Shown here: in pieces, positions 1-12,518 of the stretch
How positions within the stretch are numbered: position 1 is the stretch's first letter
Layout of the letters: each line of letters begins with the position of its first letter
Program-made: the position numbers and the translations under genes
Assembly: GCF_009727055.1 (NCBI RefSeq)
Contig: NC_052358.1
Location: 49,151,575-49,215,574 of the forward strand
Reading direction: 5' to 3'
DNA: 64,000 nucleotides
From: Benincasa hispida
Lineage: Eukaryota; Streptophyta; Magnoliopsida; Cucurbitales; Cucurbitaceae
The notes under the pieces: generated by a model
Told to the model about the DNA's origin: nothing
The model's input: the letters and a program-made list of their open reading frames with translations, nothing else
Databases searched by the model: none

Positions 1-140
1 TATACACTTGTTAACGTTATAGTTCACTCCAACGCATGACCACCGATGCATGATAATCAACACATACATTTAGAACATGCATCACATATGTGCGTCACTT
101 AATTTTAGTCGTCAAGTAATTGATAACTAATTTTTCGTCA
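1..140 (+). repeat. 3' end of the 5' LTR of A1
   Basis: This stretch aligns with about 3500-3642, the end of the 3' LTR, including the run GTCGTCAAGTAATTGATAAC and the terminal CGTCA. The rest of this LTR lies upstream of the window. Confidence 0.85.
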
Positions 141-148
141 ACAAGTTT

Positions 149-167
149 TGGCGTCGTTGCCGGGAGA
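149..167 (+). promoter_or_regulatory. Primer binding site of A1 (tRNA-Asp type)
   Basis: TGGCGTCGTTGCCGGGAGA lies 8 bases after the LTR end. It resembles the complement of a plant tRNA-Asp 3' end, the usual minus-strand primer of Athila-type Ty3/gypsy elements. The match is imperfect, consistent with age. Confidence 0.8.
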
Positions 168-1616
168 CTGGCAGCTAATTGTTTGTTGATTGTGTTGCTC
201 TGTAGGCAACCTTTTTATCTTGGAGTATTATAGCTTGTGTGACCAAGTTGCAACCAATATTGAAGTGTAGGCGATGCGCTGAACGCCAGTATTGACCCCA
301 AGATAGAAGGGAAATCAGTCGTATGACCTGAAGTAGTTCTAAGTACATGATGGCCGCATGCGCCCAACAATTTCCGGAAGTTCCAATGGTCAGGGAAAGT
401 CCCTTGACCTAAGCAGTGAGGCAATCTCCTGCATGGAAGACTCCTTGCGGTGACACAACACTTCAATTTCTCCAAGGACGTCTTCTACTTTATTCTTACA
501 CCTCTTCATAGTTTAGTTTATTTTTATTTCATTGTTATTTTGATATGCGAGAGCTTCCTTGGTTGGTGTGTTTGTTCCTTGTAGGTGTGACAATAAGTCT
601 TCTCGGTGTGTAGTAAACCAGAAGAATTCATTTCATCCTTCAACGCATGGCTTCGATCGCGTGGATTCCAACGCATGATCGCATGTGTTATTTCGCCTAA
701 AGTTCTTTTCTTGTTATCCTATGCATTATCCTTTTGAAATTCTCTTTGCCTGATTGCGTTCCTTTGCGATGCTTCTATGATGGTACATATAAATCATTGC
801 ATCCACTAACTAAGCATTGCAAGACCCTTCTTATTTTTAATAGCCTCTTCAAATTTTGAAAGTCTTAAGTTTATTTGCAAGCAAACCTTTGCTCAAACAT
901 TTATTACCGCATTCGTGTTGATTTGTGTGTTTAGCTTTGTAGTGAGAACGTTGCCAACTTTAAGTTTGAGGTGGTAGCGGTTCTGGAGAATTGCGTTCAT
1001 TACATTGCGATCGTTTATATTTTTTTAAAAAAAGGAGAATTTTGAAAATAACAACCCACTGTCAATGAAATGGGGAAACCTATGTTGATAAGAGTTAAGT
1101 TGTAAAAGGCACTTACCCGTAGTTGGATGTCCGCATGACACACGTGGGGCAAGCCAAAACGAAAGTAAATCGCCAAGATCAACACATAAGCATAACTCCT
1201 CTATCCGGCGCAAGCCAAATCAAGCAAGACAAGAGTTGAGTTGAATATGGAACACAACCGAAGTTAGATGCTCGCATGACACACATGGGGGTAAGCCAAA
1301 ATGAAGAGCGTAACCCGGTTCAACGCTGCATTCGAATAAGTCATCGTAAATTTTTGAAGTGTTTTGGACGAACGCATTTCTCAAAGCTAAACGCAAAGTT
1401 GGTGAATGAATAAAAAGTTTTTGAGCAAAGGCTTGCCGGATATATACTTAGAAAAGATCTTTTTGAAGAAGCAGCCAAAGTGAAGGAGAGTATTGCGACG
1501 ATGGTTTAGAGGTATGAGTAAATTATACTCTAAGAGTCTAGTCATCGCAAAGGAAAGCCGAAAGGTGAGTTAGAATTTCTTGAATATAACGCATGCTTGA
1601 GGACAAACATGATTCT
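168..1616 (+). other. Non-coding interior of A1
   Basis: No gag/pol motif appears in any frame; the short open frames here (for example 215-475 minus, 1025-1213 minus) have no recognisable domain. Two structures stand out. A near-duplicate segment starts at about 1090 and again at about 1232 (period near 142), both containing GCATGACACAC. An imperfect inverted repeat pairs 877-947 with 1380-1437 and is centred on CTTTGCTCAAA/TTTGAGCAAAG. A PPT-like string (TAAGTTTGAGGTG) occurs at about 961-973, well before the true PPT, which suggests the interior was assembled from the 3' ends of other elements. Confidence 0.65.
1090..1303 (+). repeat. Two-copy tandem duplication, about 142 bp
   Basis: The unit begins AGAGTTAAGTTG at 1090 and AGAGTTGAGTTG at 1232. 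Both copies contain a strongly matching core at 1117-1162 and 1258-1303 with GCATGACACAC and AAGCCAAAA. Divergence between copies is visible, so the duplication is not recent. Confidence 0.65.
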
Positions 1617-1629
1617 AAGTTTGGAGGTG
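1617..1629 (+). promoter_or_regulatory. Polypurine tract of A1
   Basis: AAGTTTGGAGGTG directly precedes the TGATGAC start of the 3' LTR. In LTR elements this is where plus-strand DNA synthesis is primed. The position against the LTR boundary supports the call, although the tract contains several T residues. Confidence 0.75.
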
Positions 1630-3642
1630 TGATGACATGCAGAAATGCATGCCATCTTATGCCTTTTACTTAGAATTATGAGGGCTATTAAGCAGAATAT
1701 GCGGCAATTATGTTAGAAATTCATGAGAAAATGAGTTGCAGCGTTCAGCATTGAGAAATCCCGGCTAACCCATTATTATGCGTTATTATGCATTCAATTG
1801 TCTATTTTGAGCTAGCACAGGAAATGGACGCAAACGCGGAAGTCGGACTACCACATAGACGACCGCATGCAGAGAAGAACTCTCCATTGCAAATGCGAAT
1901 GCATACGATCAATGCATGGGTGTTGCGGTGATCAGCCACATGCGAGCCCATCGCATAGAAGTTGCGATTGTCAAGCGATTGCGGTCATCGTGTAGAAGTT
2001 ACAGTATTAAGCGAATGTGGTCACTACACGATTGTGGCTGCACGATAACGTATAATAGTGGGATGATCGCAATGTTGGTGGAACAAACACATCAATGTAT
2101 CTCTCGGAAAAATCAAAAGATGATGTTGACATTTCATTTACCCCGCCGTTAGCAGTAGAGATTCAGAAAAGGACTAACACGTCGCGAATGTCAGAATCAG
2201 AGCAGTCCATTAATGTTGTCGGCGATGCAAGCTCTATATATAGAAGCCGATGAGCAGAAGTTCAAATCATCCAAGTTTCGGCCTTCGAGCGGATCCTTGT
2301 GATACAGACAAACGCGTTAGAAGAAAGATTGAGAGTTCCTCATCTCCTTCATCCATTCCGAGTGACGACCGAAGCCTTCATCGGAGCTAGATCTTGAGAG
2401 AGTCAGCTCCACCGTCCATCCATGGCACCACCGGCAGCCTTGACACACATCTGCCAGATGCAAGACATTACTTCCAGTTGGTCATTCCATGTTCTCTTCT
2501 TTTCTTATATTGCATTGTATTACATTTTGTGATTAAGGAATTAATATATTATGTGTTCAATGCATTTCTATGTTTCCTTCGATTCTATCTCCATTTTCTT
2601 TAGTTAGCATCCTCAACTTTCATTGCACCATTTAGTGAGATTGCTAGAGTATCGCATACTTAGTCATGCGGATTAGAGATATGAAACATGTAACAAACCA
2701 CCGGAAGGTGTGTGTTATGCGAGTGTGTGAGAAAACCTTATTTGCTTAGTGTGAAGCTGTAACAATGCCTGTCTATAGGCTAATGCAACACTTGTCTATG
2801 AGTAAAGTTGGTAACAACTAACTGCCTAGGAGGGTAAGTTGTTGGTTGCATCAAGCAATGTAAGCTATTGTTCACTAGAGATAGGAATAATCTTGCGTCA
2901 GCCCAATTTATGTGGTTACCTTGTCTTATGTATGCATCCAACACACCTTTAGAGCTACTCGGGAGAGAGTCTAAAGAAAGAACCTAAGACTTGAGAGAGC
3001 TAGGTTAGAATCGATGCTCGAGAGAGTTAGATTAAGTTTGCATAAGCAAGAATGGAGACTTAGGAATGAGCTCCATTTGCTATTACACAACATATACACC
3101 CTACGGAGAGGACAATGGTTGCGTCCAAGAAGTAGGATATGGTGGTTGTATGCGGTCATCTCGACCCTTTTGCATACACATCGCATATGTCCTAGATCTA
3201 GGCTCTAGTGTGTGTAGTATGATCGCATAGCTTGGGTTGGTTGAGGTTGCCCTTGCGGTCATTATTAAGGGTTGTAATGAAGACATCTCCACATTCTATT
3301 TATTTTTCCATCCATTTACTTCACGTCAACAGTTGTCACGTCTCTACCTCTCATTCATATTCTCATTGCGTTGTCTGTTAGTTAGGAGTAGGAGTAGTGT
3401 TAGTATAAATCCCCTCCATCATTCTTTTAATTAACCGCCACATACACATTACCGCATAGCATCTAGTTACAAGAAAACTTGTGACAGGAACGCATGGTCA
3501 TCGCATACATTCGTTAACGCATAGTTCACTCTAATGCATGACCACTGACACATGATAATCAACGCATACATTTAGAACATGCATCGTATATTGCGTTCAT
3601 TTAATTTTAGTCGTCAAGTAATTGATAACTAATTTTTCGTCA
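1630..3642 (+). repeat. 3' LTR of A1 (family A, 2013 bp)
   Basis: It starts TGATGACATGC and ends TTTTTCGTCA. A second copy of this LTR (A2) lies at 33062-36665 with clear similarity along its length. The LTR is rich in CGCATG and GATCGCATGCG words. A TATA-like box sits at 2232-2243. The open frames inside (1916-2152, 2394-2603, 3014-3208 and others) have no domain and are not conserved as proteins in A2. Confidence 0.85.
2232..2243 (+). promoter_or_regulatory. TATA box in LTR A1
   Basis: CTCTATATATAG lies mid-LTR where a retroelement promoter is expected. In the A2 copy the corresponding stretch (about 33660-33675) lacks these bases, so A2 seems to have lost its promoter core. Confidence 0.55.
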
Positions 3643-6600
3643 CCACCCTTCCAAATTACCCTCTTAAATTGGAAGAGATTGTGGTGGTAGTAGTTACCAA
3701 CCCTTTTGTGGTACTTACTACCTAGCTGACCTGCTTGACCTGTTTATGAAACCCAGGACACATACCCACATACACTTAAGAACTAAAACTTTAAATATAT
3801 TTAACATCAACAAGGTTTCACAATAACAACATATATACAACTCATATACAAAATCAAATTTGAATGGGCCTTATCATACTAAACTTGTCCCTTTATGACC
3901 AAAAACATGTGTATAGACATTAACAGAACCTGTATAGACATTAACAGAACCAACACCTATAGTTACTTTTAGCAGGAGTCTTTAAGTGGTAGAGCAGCAG
4001 TGCAACTAACTTCAGGGAAGGTGACCACTACCTGGGAAGGAAAACATTTATAATGAGCAAGCTACAAGCCCAGTTAGTGACTAAATAAATCATGAATAAA
4101 AAATCTCATGCTTAATTGAAAACTGGAATACTGAATACTGAAAACTGGAAGCTTTGCCAAGCAAACATGTACATAAACTTAAAAAAACCCATCATATTTG
4201 AAAACTTAGCTGAATTGATTCCTAGTTGAGAAAGAACCCTTTTGCTCGATCTCTTAATGTCAGATATCTTTGTTTAAGAGAAAACTCTTTTGCTCAATCC
4301 CTTAAACATAAACTTAGGCTGAGGTGAGAACCCTTTTGTTCAATCACCCTACAACCATTTCTAGGAAAGAACCCTTTTGTTCCAACCCATATACATCACT
4401 AACCTGTCATAATGCACGTAGAGCTAAACTGGATCCTGCTCACCTTACCATAACCTTGGTGTCAAGGATCCTTACTGAAACTAGGTACTACTGCTTAGAT
4501 ACCTTCTCTAAGTACTTCAGTATCTAGCTCATCATCACTTTTAAGCAAGTATTTCCTTTAAACAAGTTTATTGAAAATATGGTAATATAAAATATAACTT
4601 CTAATGCATGCTTCATATAACTAAGTACATCATTAACTTCAACATGTTTTAGAACTTCCTTTTAAAACTAGCACGCATTAATCATCTTTCTAAACTTGAG
4701 TTGTTTGGAAAACTTGCTTTTTAAAACAAGTTAGCATGAGAATAAACTTTCAACTAAAACATATATTTACTAGAACATTTGGAGAATTATCATAGTCACT
4801 CACTGCTTTGGCAATCCTTCTAAGATTGAGAACTTCTCATATTGATGTCAACCCTTCCAACGCTAACCTCCTAGGCGTCGAACACTTAGAATTTTATTTA
4901 AGTGTTAAACCTTGGGCATGCGGCAGTCACACCTCCTCCATCGCACACAATGTGCCCATCGCATATCCTAAGAGTCCCTTCAGTCGCACATATCAATGTA
5001 TACAATGTCTCTATGCGTCCAAGCCTTTAGCATACGCCTGTATATCCCTAACGTTTTACACAACGCATGCCTTTTATGCTTGTTCAGTCGTGCGCCAACA
5101 CTTCAATTCAACCTTGCGCTTAGCGCATTGCGCGCCTGCCTGCACAGCTCCGCACACTTTGTCGCACAGTATAACGCCCACTCAGCCCTTCCTTATGCTT
5201 ACGGCTCAACAGATGATGCACGATCCAATGCATCTCAACGTATTCTAGTGGCCATTCCAATCTTGAACACAACTTAACTCTCCGCGTGGGTGTCCACCAG
5301 CATGATCGTCCGGCCCTTCAAGCTGCTTGCTTGCTCAATCTAAGCAGCTGTCTGCTTGTTCAAAATTCTAGATTCAACTTTTAATTTAAATAACTTAATT
5401 TACAGGCTTTTTCTCAAGAAATTTCCTTCTACAAACTTGTTCAAAATCGTTTAAATGCTTAGCTTAAAATTTGAGCTCAAAATTCCCCGTGGTTTGGCTA
5501 GAAACTAAAAATCTTCAGCACTAGCTCATACTTACCCGAGAGCTCGACCTTCTTACAACATCTTCAGATTTCTGCCCGATTTCCTAAAGTTTTCTTTTGA
5601 TAGCCCTAGTACATCAATTACATTTACCAATCTTCCAGATGGCTTTGAAATCACCTCAATAGCACGACTGGATTGCTCAAACCATGCTTATAAAATCAAT
5701 CTTTCTTTTTATACTAATGTCTGCATGTTCAACTTTAAATCTTAGGTTGCCACCTCACCCTCCAAGTGAGATTAATTCACCTGATCACAACAGCTGGCTA
5801 CCATAACCGATGCTTAATCTGAAAGTCATCTCTTTATCACTAACGCAAAGCTTCATTTGGATGCCTACACCACTTCGGCCAGCACATGTGTCAGGGCCTT
5901 TCTTGCGTCCAACACCTATTCTTCAAGATTCATCACATGGCCCCAATGCATGTCTTCGCCTGGCCATCACACACCAATGCATGCACAGGCTGCATCACCA
6001 AGGGTGTTCTACCTACCTCATCGCAAGGTTTGGCTAGTGCATAGCCTCACCTTATCATTAACTCTCATCAATGCAAGGCACTTACTAATTGAAGGAACTC
6101 TAATTACAGAGGACTTTTGAGCGGACGCGGATCGTCCAAACCCTATTGTGAATGAACTCATACATCTACAGTCATACAAAGCAGATTATGCATTAAATCA
6201 TAAATTACAGCATGCTTCGAAATAAAAACAAAGGATAAGAGATTATACCTTTGAAGAACCCTTCTTCAAGATAATCCCTCGATCGTTCACGAATGCAGCG
6301 AACAACACGATCTCCCTCGAACAACAATAAGCTACAACTCGATCCTCGAACTAACCGGACACTACCACTAGGTTACCTTAGTATTCTCGGTGTGAGAATC
6401 CAAGAGTGGTGGGCTCTGGCTTATTTTGGTTTTAGGGAAGGTTTAGTGTGGTGGAGGAGACGATCGAGTAAACGAACAACACTATTTTGTAGATGAAAGT
6501 CTATCGCATAGACAAGGCACTTGATCGCTTAGGCTCTCTAGTGATCATATAGTAAGATCTCTTACTTGATTGCTTATCACATAAGTTTATCACTTGTGTT

Positions 6601-8211
6601 TTTTTTTTTTTGGAATAATTAAAACAATTTTATTTTATCCCAATTTGCCATAAAACCGTATAACTACCCACTAAGGGTGGTTATTGAGAAAAAGAATTTA
6701 ATTATCAATTAATTAATAAATATAAATAAATATGATAACAAACATATCATATTATATTTATAACCTACAGTTTTAATATTGCATCATATACAATATATAA
6801 ACCATAGTTCTTTTCCTTTATTTTATGGCATTTAATATAAATCATATTTATATTAAATTTTAATAACTATGAATCTTATTCATAGAAAATATATTTGAAT
6901 TATATTCAAATATTGGTTCTTCCAATCAAATAATAATGTATCAAGTACATTATATCAATTATATCATATAAAATTGAATTAACTTAATTATATCATATAT
7001 TATCAAATTCCCTTTTATTAAATTGAACATTTCAAATTAACCCAAAAATTGATTCTCATCTTAAATCCATTGAGCTACCAAGGGGACCTTATGGACCTGT
7101 AGCTTGAAGCTCTAACGGTACATGACTAACTGACTAAACTCTTTAATCACGTTATCCACCATCCGTTAACTGCCGGGCATTCTACTAAAGACTGACAGTT
7201 GCACTATTCGTACTACAGATATATTTTTGTGTCTATTGGATATAACTAATCAACAATACGATGACCTTTCACAAATCACTCGTAAGTACAGTTAGGCCAA
7301 ATTACCATTTTGCCCTTGTAGTTACATCTAACTCCTTAAGTACCACTGATCCCTCTTATAAATAATAGATCATAGTCCCACTATGACTAAACCCCTTTCG
7401 GGCCAAGAGAGAGTGTGGCACCACATTGTTCAAGACTCAAAATCAGCCCTTAATGGAGCAATTTATCTACTTACCTCTGCTTTGGGAAATGAGTGAATTT
7501 CATCTTGTGTAGCTGAGTTCCCAACTCTTCAATCAGACGAATCCTCAAAATGGTAGGCTTGTTAAGTCGACGATTTAGCTACTCTCATCCATTCAAATCA
7601 AAAGACCGCCCTCATAAGCAGGAGTTCACAACTCACTCAGGATTAAGGTCATGTTACCTATGGTCATCCTAGTGAAATGAAAGTCTCAATTATGAACGAC
7701 GTTATATAACGAGACTAAACAATTCGTGGTTCGATCTTATATAAACTCCTTTGTATAGAATATCCCCGCTCGTATGTCTAATACATGAATGATCAGGATC
7801 AGATCATTTGTAGCAATTTACAATATTTGTAACATCTACAAAGTGGGCCATACTCGTAGTGTCACCAGGATAAGGTACCCAGTGTTATCCATATACTACA
7901 GACCATTTAGGTTATCACTTAAAGCACAATCCACTTGTATGTCTCTACATACATGTTTAAGTTACAATGATAACCATGGATCTTAGTTTATTGGTTTATG
8001 GTTAATGCAACTAAAATATCAAATATTTCATAAACTGAAGTGAATAAAATATTATATATTATAAATCATAGCATTTTTGTTCATACATGTGTTTATAAAC
8101 TACAGGACCCTATGAGATTTAGGGCATTAACCCCAACACTCATGTCATCGCATGCAACCCTTGGTCGTGTGCCCCTCTCGGCCATCACATACCTTAACAT
8201 GCCTTGCGTTC
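3643..8211 (-). repeat. Family B LTR copy B4 (minus), split by C1
   Basis: From 3643 the sequence reads as the reverse complement of the 3' part of the B LTR, best seen intact at 43952-45889: AATTACCCTCTTAAATTGG here against the reverse complement of the AAGAGGGTAATCTGGGAGG region there. The AACCCTTTTG repeats at 4235-4380 recur in copy B3. The outer end is missing because A1 inserted there. A solo C LTR interrupts it at 6090-8138. The part from about 4900 to 6089 is longer than in other copies and holds many CGCAT and CATCGCA words. The right limit is approximate. Open frames such as 4808-5248 have no domain. Confidence 0.65.
6090..8138 (-). mobile_element. Solo Copia LTR C1 (minus, 2049 bp)
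   Basis: It begins TGAAGGAACTC and ends ACCCCAACA, the reverse complement of the C6 LTR starting at 45895 and ending at 58284. Flanks are CTAAT (6085-6089) and CTCAT (8139-8143), a 4/5 match that fits a decayed 5-bp TSD. No internal region is attached, so it is a solo LTR left by LTR-LTR recombination. It contains ACGATC-type motifs near 6450-6560 and AT-rich stretches at 6600-7030. Confidence 0.8.
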
Positions 8212-9375
8212 GTCACCTTGCCTAAAAACCAAAGCCTTGGCTTTCCTCAAGACTTGCTATTTTCCTTACCTAAGTATGTTAACTATGTAATTACAATGTT
8301 AAGTAGGTTTACTTATGAGGAATGTTACATTGTAGGGAAAAGTTGAAGAATGAAGGAAAAGAAGAAAGGGAAACTCTAAGTGTTGAGTTGAAACACCTCG
8401 GGTAGGCTTGTGAATTTAGTCGAGAGTGCTTTTGGTAAGCCAAATACTAAATCTTTATGAGATATATTGAGTTTGGGATTTATGTTGAACAAGGGTGGAA
8501 GAATACTAGTAAGCATAATATGATTATTATTATTATTGATACTAAAGGCTGAATGGAAGTATGGACATAAATAGTTTTGTGATTATTTGAAAAAAAAAAA
8601 AAGGAAAAGAGGAAAAGGTGCAAGTCGGTGGAAGGTTTAAGTGGGATGAGGGATCACTCTTTCCCCACCGACATACCTCCTCCTCCAAACCGAAAAAAGT
8701 GAGGTACTTCATCTAGACATCAAATTGGAGAAGAATAAGAAGGTTTAGGGTTGAGTGGGGTAGAATGTGAAGAAAACTTGGGGGAAAATTCGAAGAAGAA
8801 TTAAAGCTGGTTTGGAAATCGAGTAAATTGGACAGGGTACGATTTTTGAAGGATAACAAGATGTAGGACGGAGTTTAAAGCTGAATATTTGAGTTTAGTA
8901 AGTTAACTCATTTCTTAACAACTTTTGTGAAGGATACCTGAGCTAAATGTGAAGGGAAACAGGTGAAATTCGAAGAAGAATTGAAGCTGGTCTGGAATTC
9001 GAGTAATGTGGATAGAGTATGATGTTCGAAGGATAATAGGCATTAGAGATCGATTATGGAGCTTAAGTAACTCAATTATAAGAAAGTTTGTAGAAGGAAG
9101 TTTCTTGAAATGAGTTCTGGATTTCGAGTTATAAATTTTTGAAGTTGAAACAAGATTTTGTTGCGTAAGCAGATAGCTGGTTGGGAAGATGAAGTAAGTA
9201 GCTCATCCAAGGGAGTGAGAGCGAGATAAAGATGGTGTAAATCTCGCTCGTCACTCAAATCTCGTTGATTTTCTACCTAGTTTCGCTAGAAATTACACTA
9301 AGTCTCGCTAAGAATGAAAAATCTCGCTAGTTTTGGTCTAGTCTCGCTGATTTTCATGATAAGTCTCGCTCATAA

Positions 9376-9520
9376 GTTGATGTCGCTAGTGATGATCTCG
9401 TTGGTGAAGATCTCGCTAGTGATGATCTCCTTAGTGATGATCTCACTAGTGATGATCTCGCTAGTGTTGGTCTCGCTAGTGATGATCCCACTAGTAAGGG
9501 TCTCGCTAGTAAGCACATTA
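9376..9520 (+). repeat. 15-bp minisatellite inside B2
   Basis: About nine head-to-tail units resemble ATCTCGCTAGTGATG. A unit of exactly five codons keeps frames open; the frame at 9314-9535 encodes a repeated I-S-L-V-M, which is a by-product of the repeat and not a credible protein. B1 has only scattered CTCGCT motifs at 44520-44750, so the array expanded in B2. Confidence 0.8.
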
Positions 9521-10010
9521 TTTGAAGCATCTTGATGAGAATTCTAAGAAATCTAACAAGGAATTATGTTGCTTCAGGCCAAGAGGAGCTAGGAGAAGCC
9601 TACAAACTGTTAAGAGCCCAGACGAGTAGTGAGTGACTAGAATAACTTAATGTTTTCAATGTTTATGCATAAAAGACAATGCGATTTTAATGATGTTTGA
9701 TGATAAGTTTATACGTTTTCAAGCAACCAAGTTTTTATGAATTGCATAGAATTTCTTCTCCAGCATGTGTATGTTTTATCGCGTGCCAAGGTTATATGTT
9801 AATTCATTATAAAAGCTAAGTATCTATGATGAAGCATGTGTTTTTAAGATAAAAGCTATATTTCTACAAATGCTATGCTAAGGGCTATGATTGAATGATT
9901 CTTAATGTATATGTTTCTTTTTCTTACGCATGATATGTTTAGTAAGCCAGATACTGAAGGTATAGAAGGTATCCAAAAGTACACAAGGTATTGATGGTAC
10001 TTAGAAACTC

Positions 10011-10021
10011 CACGTGCACGT
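10011..10021 (+). promoter_or_regulatory. G-box-like motif in B2
   Basis: CACGTGCACGT contains the palindrome CACGTG, the core bound by plant bZIP and bHLH factors. The same motif is kept in B1 (45195-45206) and, inverted, in B3 (about 12838-12848). Confidence 0.5.
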
Positions 10022-10726
10022 AGGTAGTTCTAAATGAGAGGCCGAAGTATGGGTCTCCTAGGCCATATACCAGCAACCTGAGGCCGAAGTATGGGTCTCT
10101 TGGCCAAATACAGACGTTGGGAGCTAGAGCAATGTATGCTCGTTCTCAACTAAGGTTTAATGATGTTTATTGATGTTTAATGAGTTTTCTTCTCAAAAGC
10201 TTGATACTATGACTATGTTCATGTTTTAAAGGAGGTTACTTGAAATGTTTTCCAATATGTTTACATGCCTTATATTAGTGAAAAGCATGGTATGTTCTGA
10301 TTTCTAGTAGTCACTCACTGGGTGAATAGCTCACGGTTTCCAAATGTTTTCTTTCTTTCCCCAGGTAGCGGTCAGATTCCTCGATATTGATCCTACTGCT
10401 ACTTGCCACACAAGACCCGGCTAGTTGAAGAGAAACTAGGTTAACTATTGTATATATATACACTTATTGTGAGAAGTGTCAGGGACATGTTAGTAAGGAA
10501 TATCAGGGACTTGTTAATATCGTTTTGGGCCCAGCTGTAAATATTTTATCTGTAGATATTATTTTATAGTTTGTTAAGCATATGATTGTACGGAAGTTAA
10601 TATTGAGCCTTGCTGATGTGGGCTAATTGTATAAGTTAATATGTTTATCAGGTTGGCACTAAAGGAGTTAAGTAAGGAAGTAAAGGGAGTAAGTGCTAGT
10701 GATAAGGCTAGTAACTGCTACCGTCA

Positions 10727-12518
10727 TGATAACTTATAGAAATACAAGTTATTTATGCCATTTTATTTAGATTATGTGGTAAAAAGAAGGAAAAGTTGCG
10801 TCGACCGTATAGAAATTGGCTTAGAAATGCGAAAATTGTAAAGTGTCGTAAGCACACCTGCTAACCCCATTGCGATGGCAAAATGGAATGTCCAAGTCTT
10901 TGTTTTGCATGAAAAAGGTCACCACTTGCGATAATCGCTCGAGGACAAACATGAACAACACATCCACATTGCATGCAACAATCAATCAAGAATGAAAAAG
11001 AACAATGCAATTGCAACACATGCGACGATCGATCATGGACTCAAACAATCAACGCATTTCCACCGCATGCGGCAATTGATAAAAGATCAAAACAACTACA
11101 TCGCATGCGGCGATCGATCGAAGATGTAAAGAGCAATGCATTTGCGAGGACTTCTAATAGTGTATAGCTTTTTCGTTATACGATTCTGACAAATCAATCG
11201 TGGAGCAGAGCGGACGTTTCCACCAAGCCATGGCAGGAATTATCAGATTTTCAAAATGGGACCACTAATACAGAAGAAGCCAAGGTCTATAAATATCTTC
11301 CTCAAATTCAATGAAAGGAGGCTGGTCTGAAGAGACAATTTAGAGAAAATCCAGGAGAAAGACGAGACAAGATCGAGAGGTAAGTCTCTGAGCAAGCAAT
11401 TATTTCCATTCCCGAAGAAGAAGCTCTGTGCGAATGGTCACTTCTACCTGGAAAGCAAGCTTGAGTGGGAAGCTTTCCACTCCATTCTACCACATGCCGG
11501 CAAGCACATCGTCTTCAATCGAGATCTGTGTCAAGACATTGACACTCTTGTTGTATTTGTTCTTATTTCCTATTCATCTACTATGTTCATCTTTCAACTT
11601 TCATTCACTATCTGTAACAAACGTGTATCCTTAGATTTCAATATCATTATCGTAATCATTGTCATTTCTCTGTTCTTCTCCATACATTCATCATCCATTT
11701 TCTCCATCATGAGTAACTAATCCCCAAGGTAAAGGGGAAGGATTAAGCAAGTGACTTAATCCTTGTTAAGGAAATGAGCTAAGTTTAGCTAAAGCATGCT
11801 CGACGACATCTTCACCTGTGAGAGCAGAAGTGAAGATGTTATTCCACCTATCGAAAGAAGGTTGGAAGAATGCGTTAACTAAAGTGAGAAGTATTTCCAG
11901 AGATGGAAACGACCTTACGTTCATCACGTTCATCCTTGTTTTACCATAGACATATGGGAACGCGGTCGATCACTGAAAGGTGTAAGCCAAGATTGATGAA
12001 CTTGCGATGTCCTTTCCCTCAACCCATTCTCTTTCTAACTCATTTCACAAGACTTGCCACCACATTCATTAGATTCTTTTGCATAACTTCACAGCCAGTC
12101 CTCAACTTGTATCATTAATTTTTTATTCATTTATTTTATCATCGCAATTTACTTTACCGCAATTTATTTACCATCGCATTTTATTCTTTACCACATTTTA
12201 CTTTTCTGCAAACCAAATTCATTATTCTTTATGTTTAACTGGTCGCATATACCACATTAGTATCGCATTAATCACAAAATCCCTGTGTTCGACCTCAGAT
12301 CACTGTGAGAAACTTGTGTTGGAATTATACTTGGTTCCAGCGTAAGAAAACTTGTGACACGTGCACTACACGAATGCATACTACGAAAGCATATTATCAT
12401 CATCGCATACATTTAAAACATAGTATCATATATTATTGTCGCAAAGTGTACATACACATCAGTAACCTAACAAGTTTTTTGACGACAACACGACAACGAA
12501 GTAATTTTTCGGTCATCA
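10727..12518 (+). mobile_element. Solo LTR F (Athila-like, 1792 bp)
   Basis: It starts TGATAACTTATAG and ends CGGTCATCA. Flanks are CGTCA (10722-10726) and AGTCA (12519-12523), a 4/5 TSD, and the B2 LTR resumes immediately after. It shares style with A and E: GCATGCGGCGATCGATC words, GAGGACAAACATGAAC near 10930, and a TATA box at 11283-11293. A piece near 11335-11381 recurs at 58677-58724. No coding domain was seen; the open frames at 11903-12541 are incidental. Confidence 0.75.
11283..11293 (+). promoter_or_regulatory. TATA box in LTR F
   Basis: GGTCTATAAATATC is a good TATA match. It has the same layout as the E3 LTR box at 59231-59240, which is also followed by a GAGAAGA-type stretch. Confidence 0.55.

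Larger units (their letters stand above)
1..3642 (+). mobile_element. Non-autonomous Athila-like LTR retrotransposon A1, 5' LTR cut by window start
   Basis: The order is end of a 5' LTR (1-140), a tRNA-Asp-type primer site (149-167), a 1.49 kb interior, a purine-rich tract (1617-1629) and a 2.0 kb 3' LTR (1630-3642). Both LTR ends share the same final ~110 bases, finishing in TTTTTCGTCA at 140 and 3642. The interior has no gag, protease, reverse transcriptase or integrase homology that I can see, so mobilisation would need proteins from another element. Long LTRs around a short non-coding interior fit the large-retrotransposon-derivative (LARD) pattern. The bases after the 3' LTR (CCACC) would be the TSD; its partner lies outside the window. 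The element sits in a minus-strand B LTR that resumes at 3643. Confidence 0.85.

Noticed and set aside
149..167. tRNA gene fragment
   Set aside because: Only the 3' tRNA-complementary stretch next to an LTR end is present; it is a primer binding site. The same applies at 30644, 48792 and 60320.
4808..5277. 146- and 93-codon frames as a small host gene
   Set aside because: They overlap in different phases, lie in a B-family LTR and have no domain.
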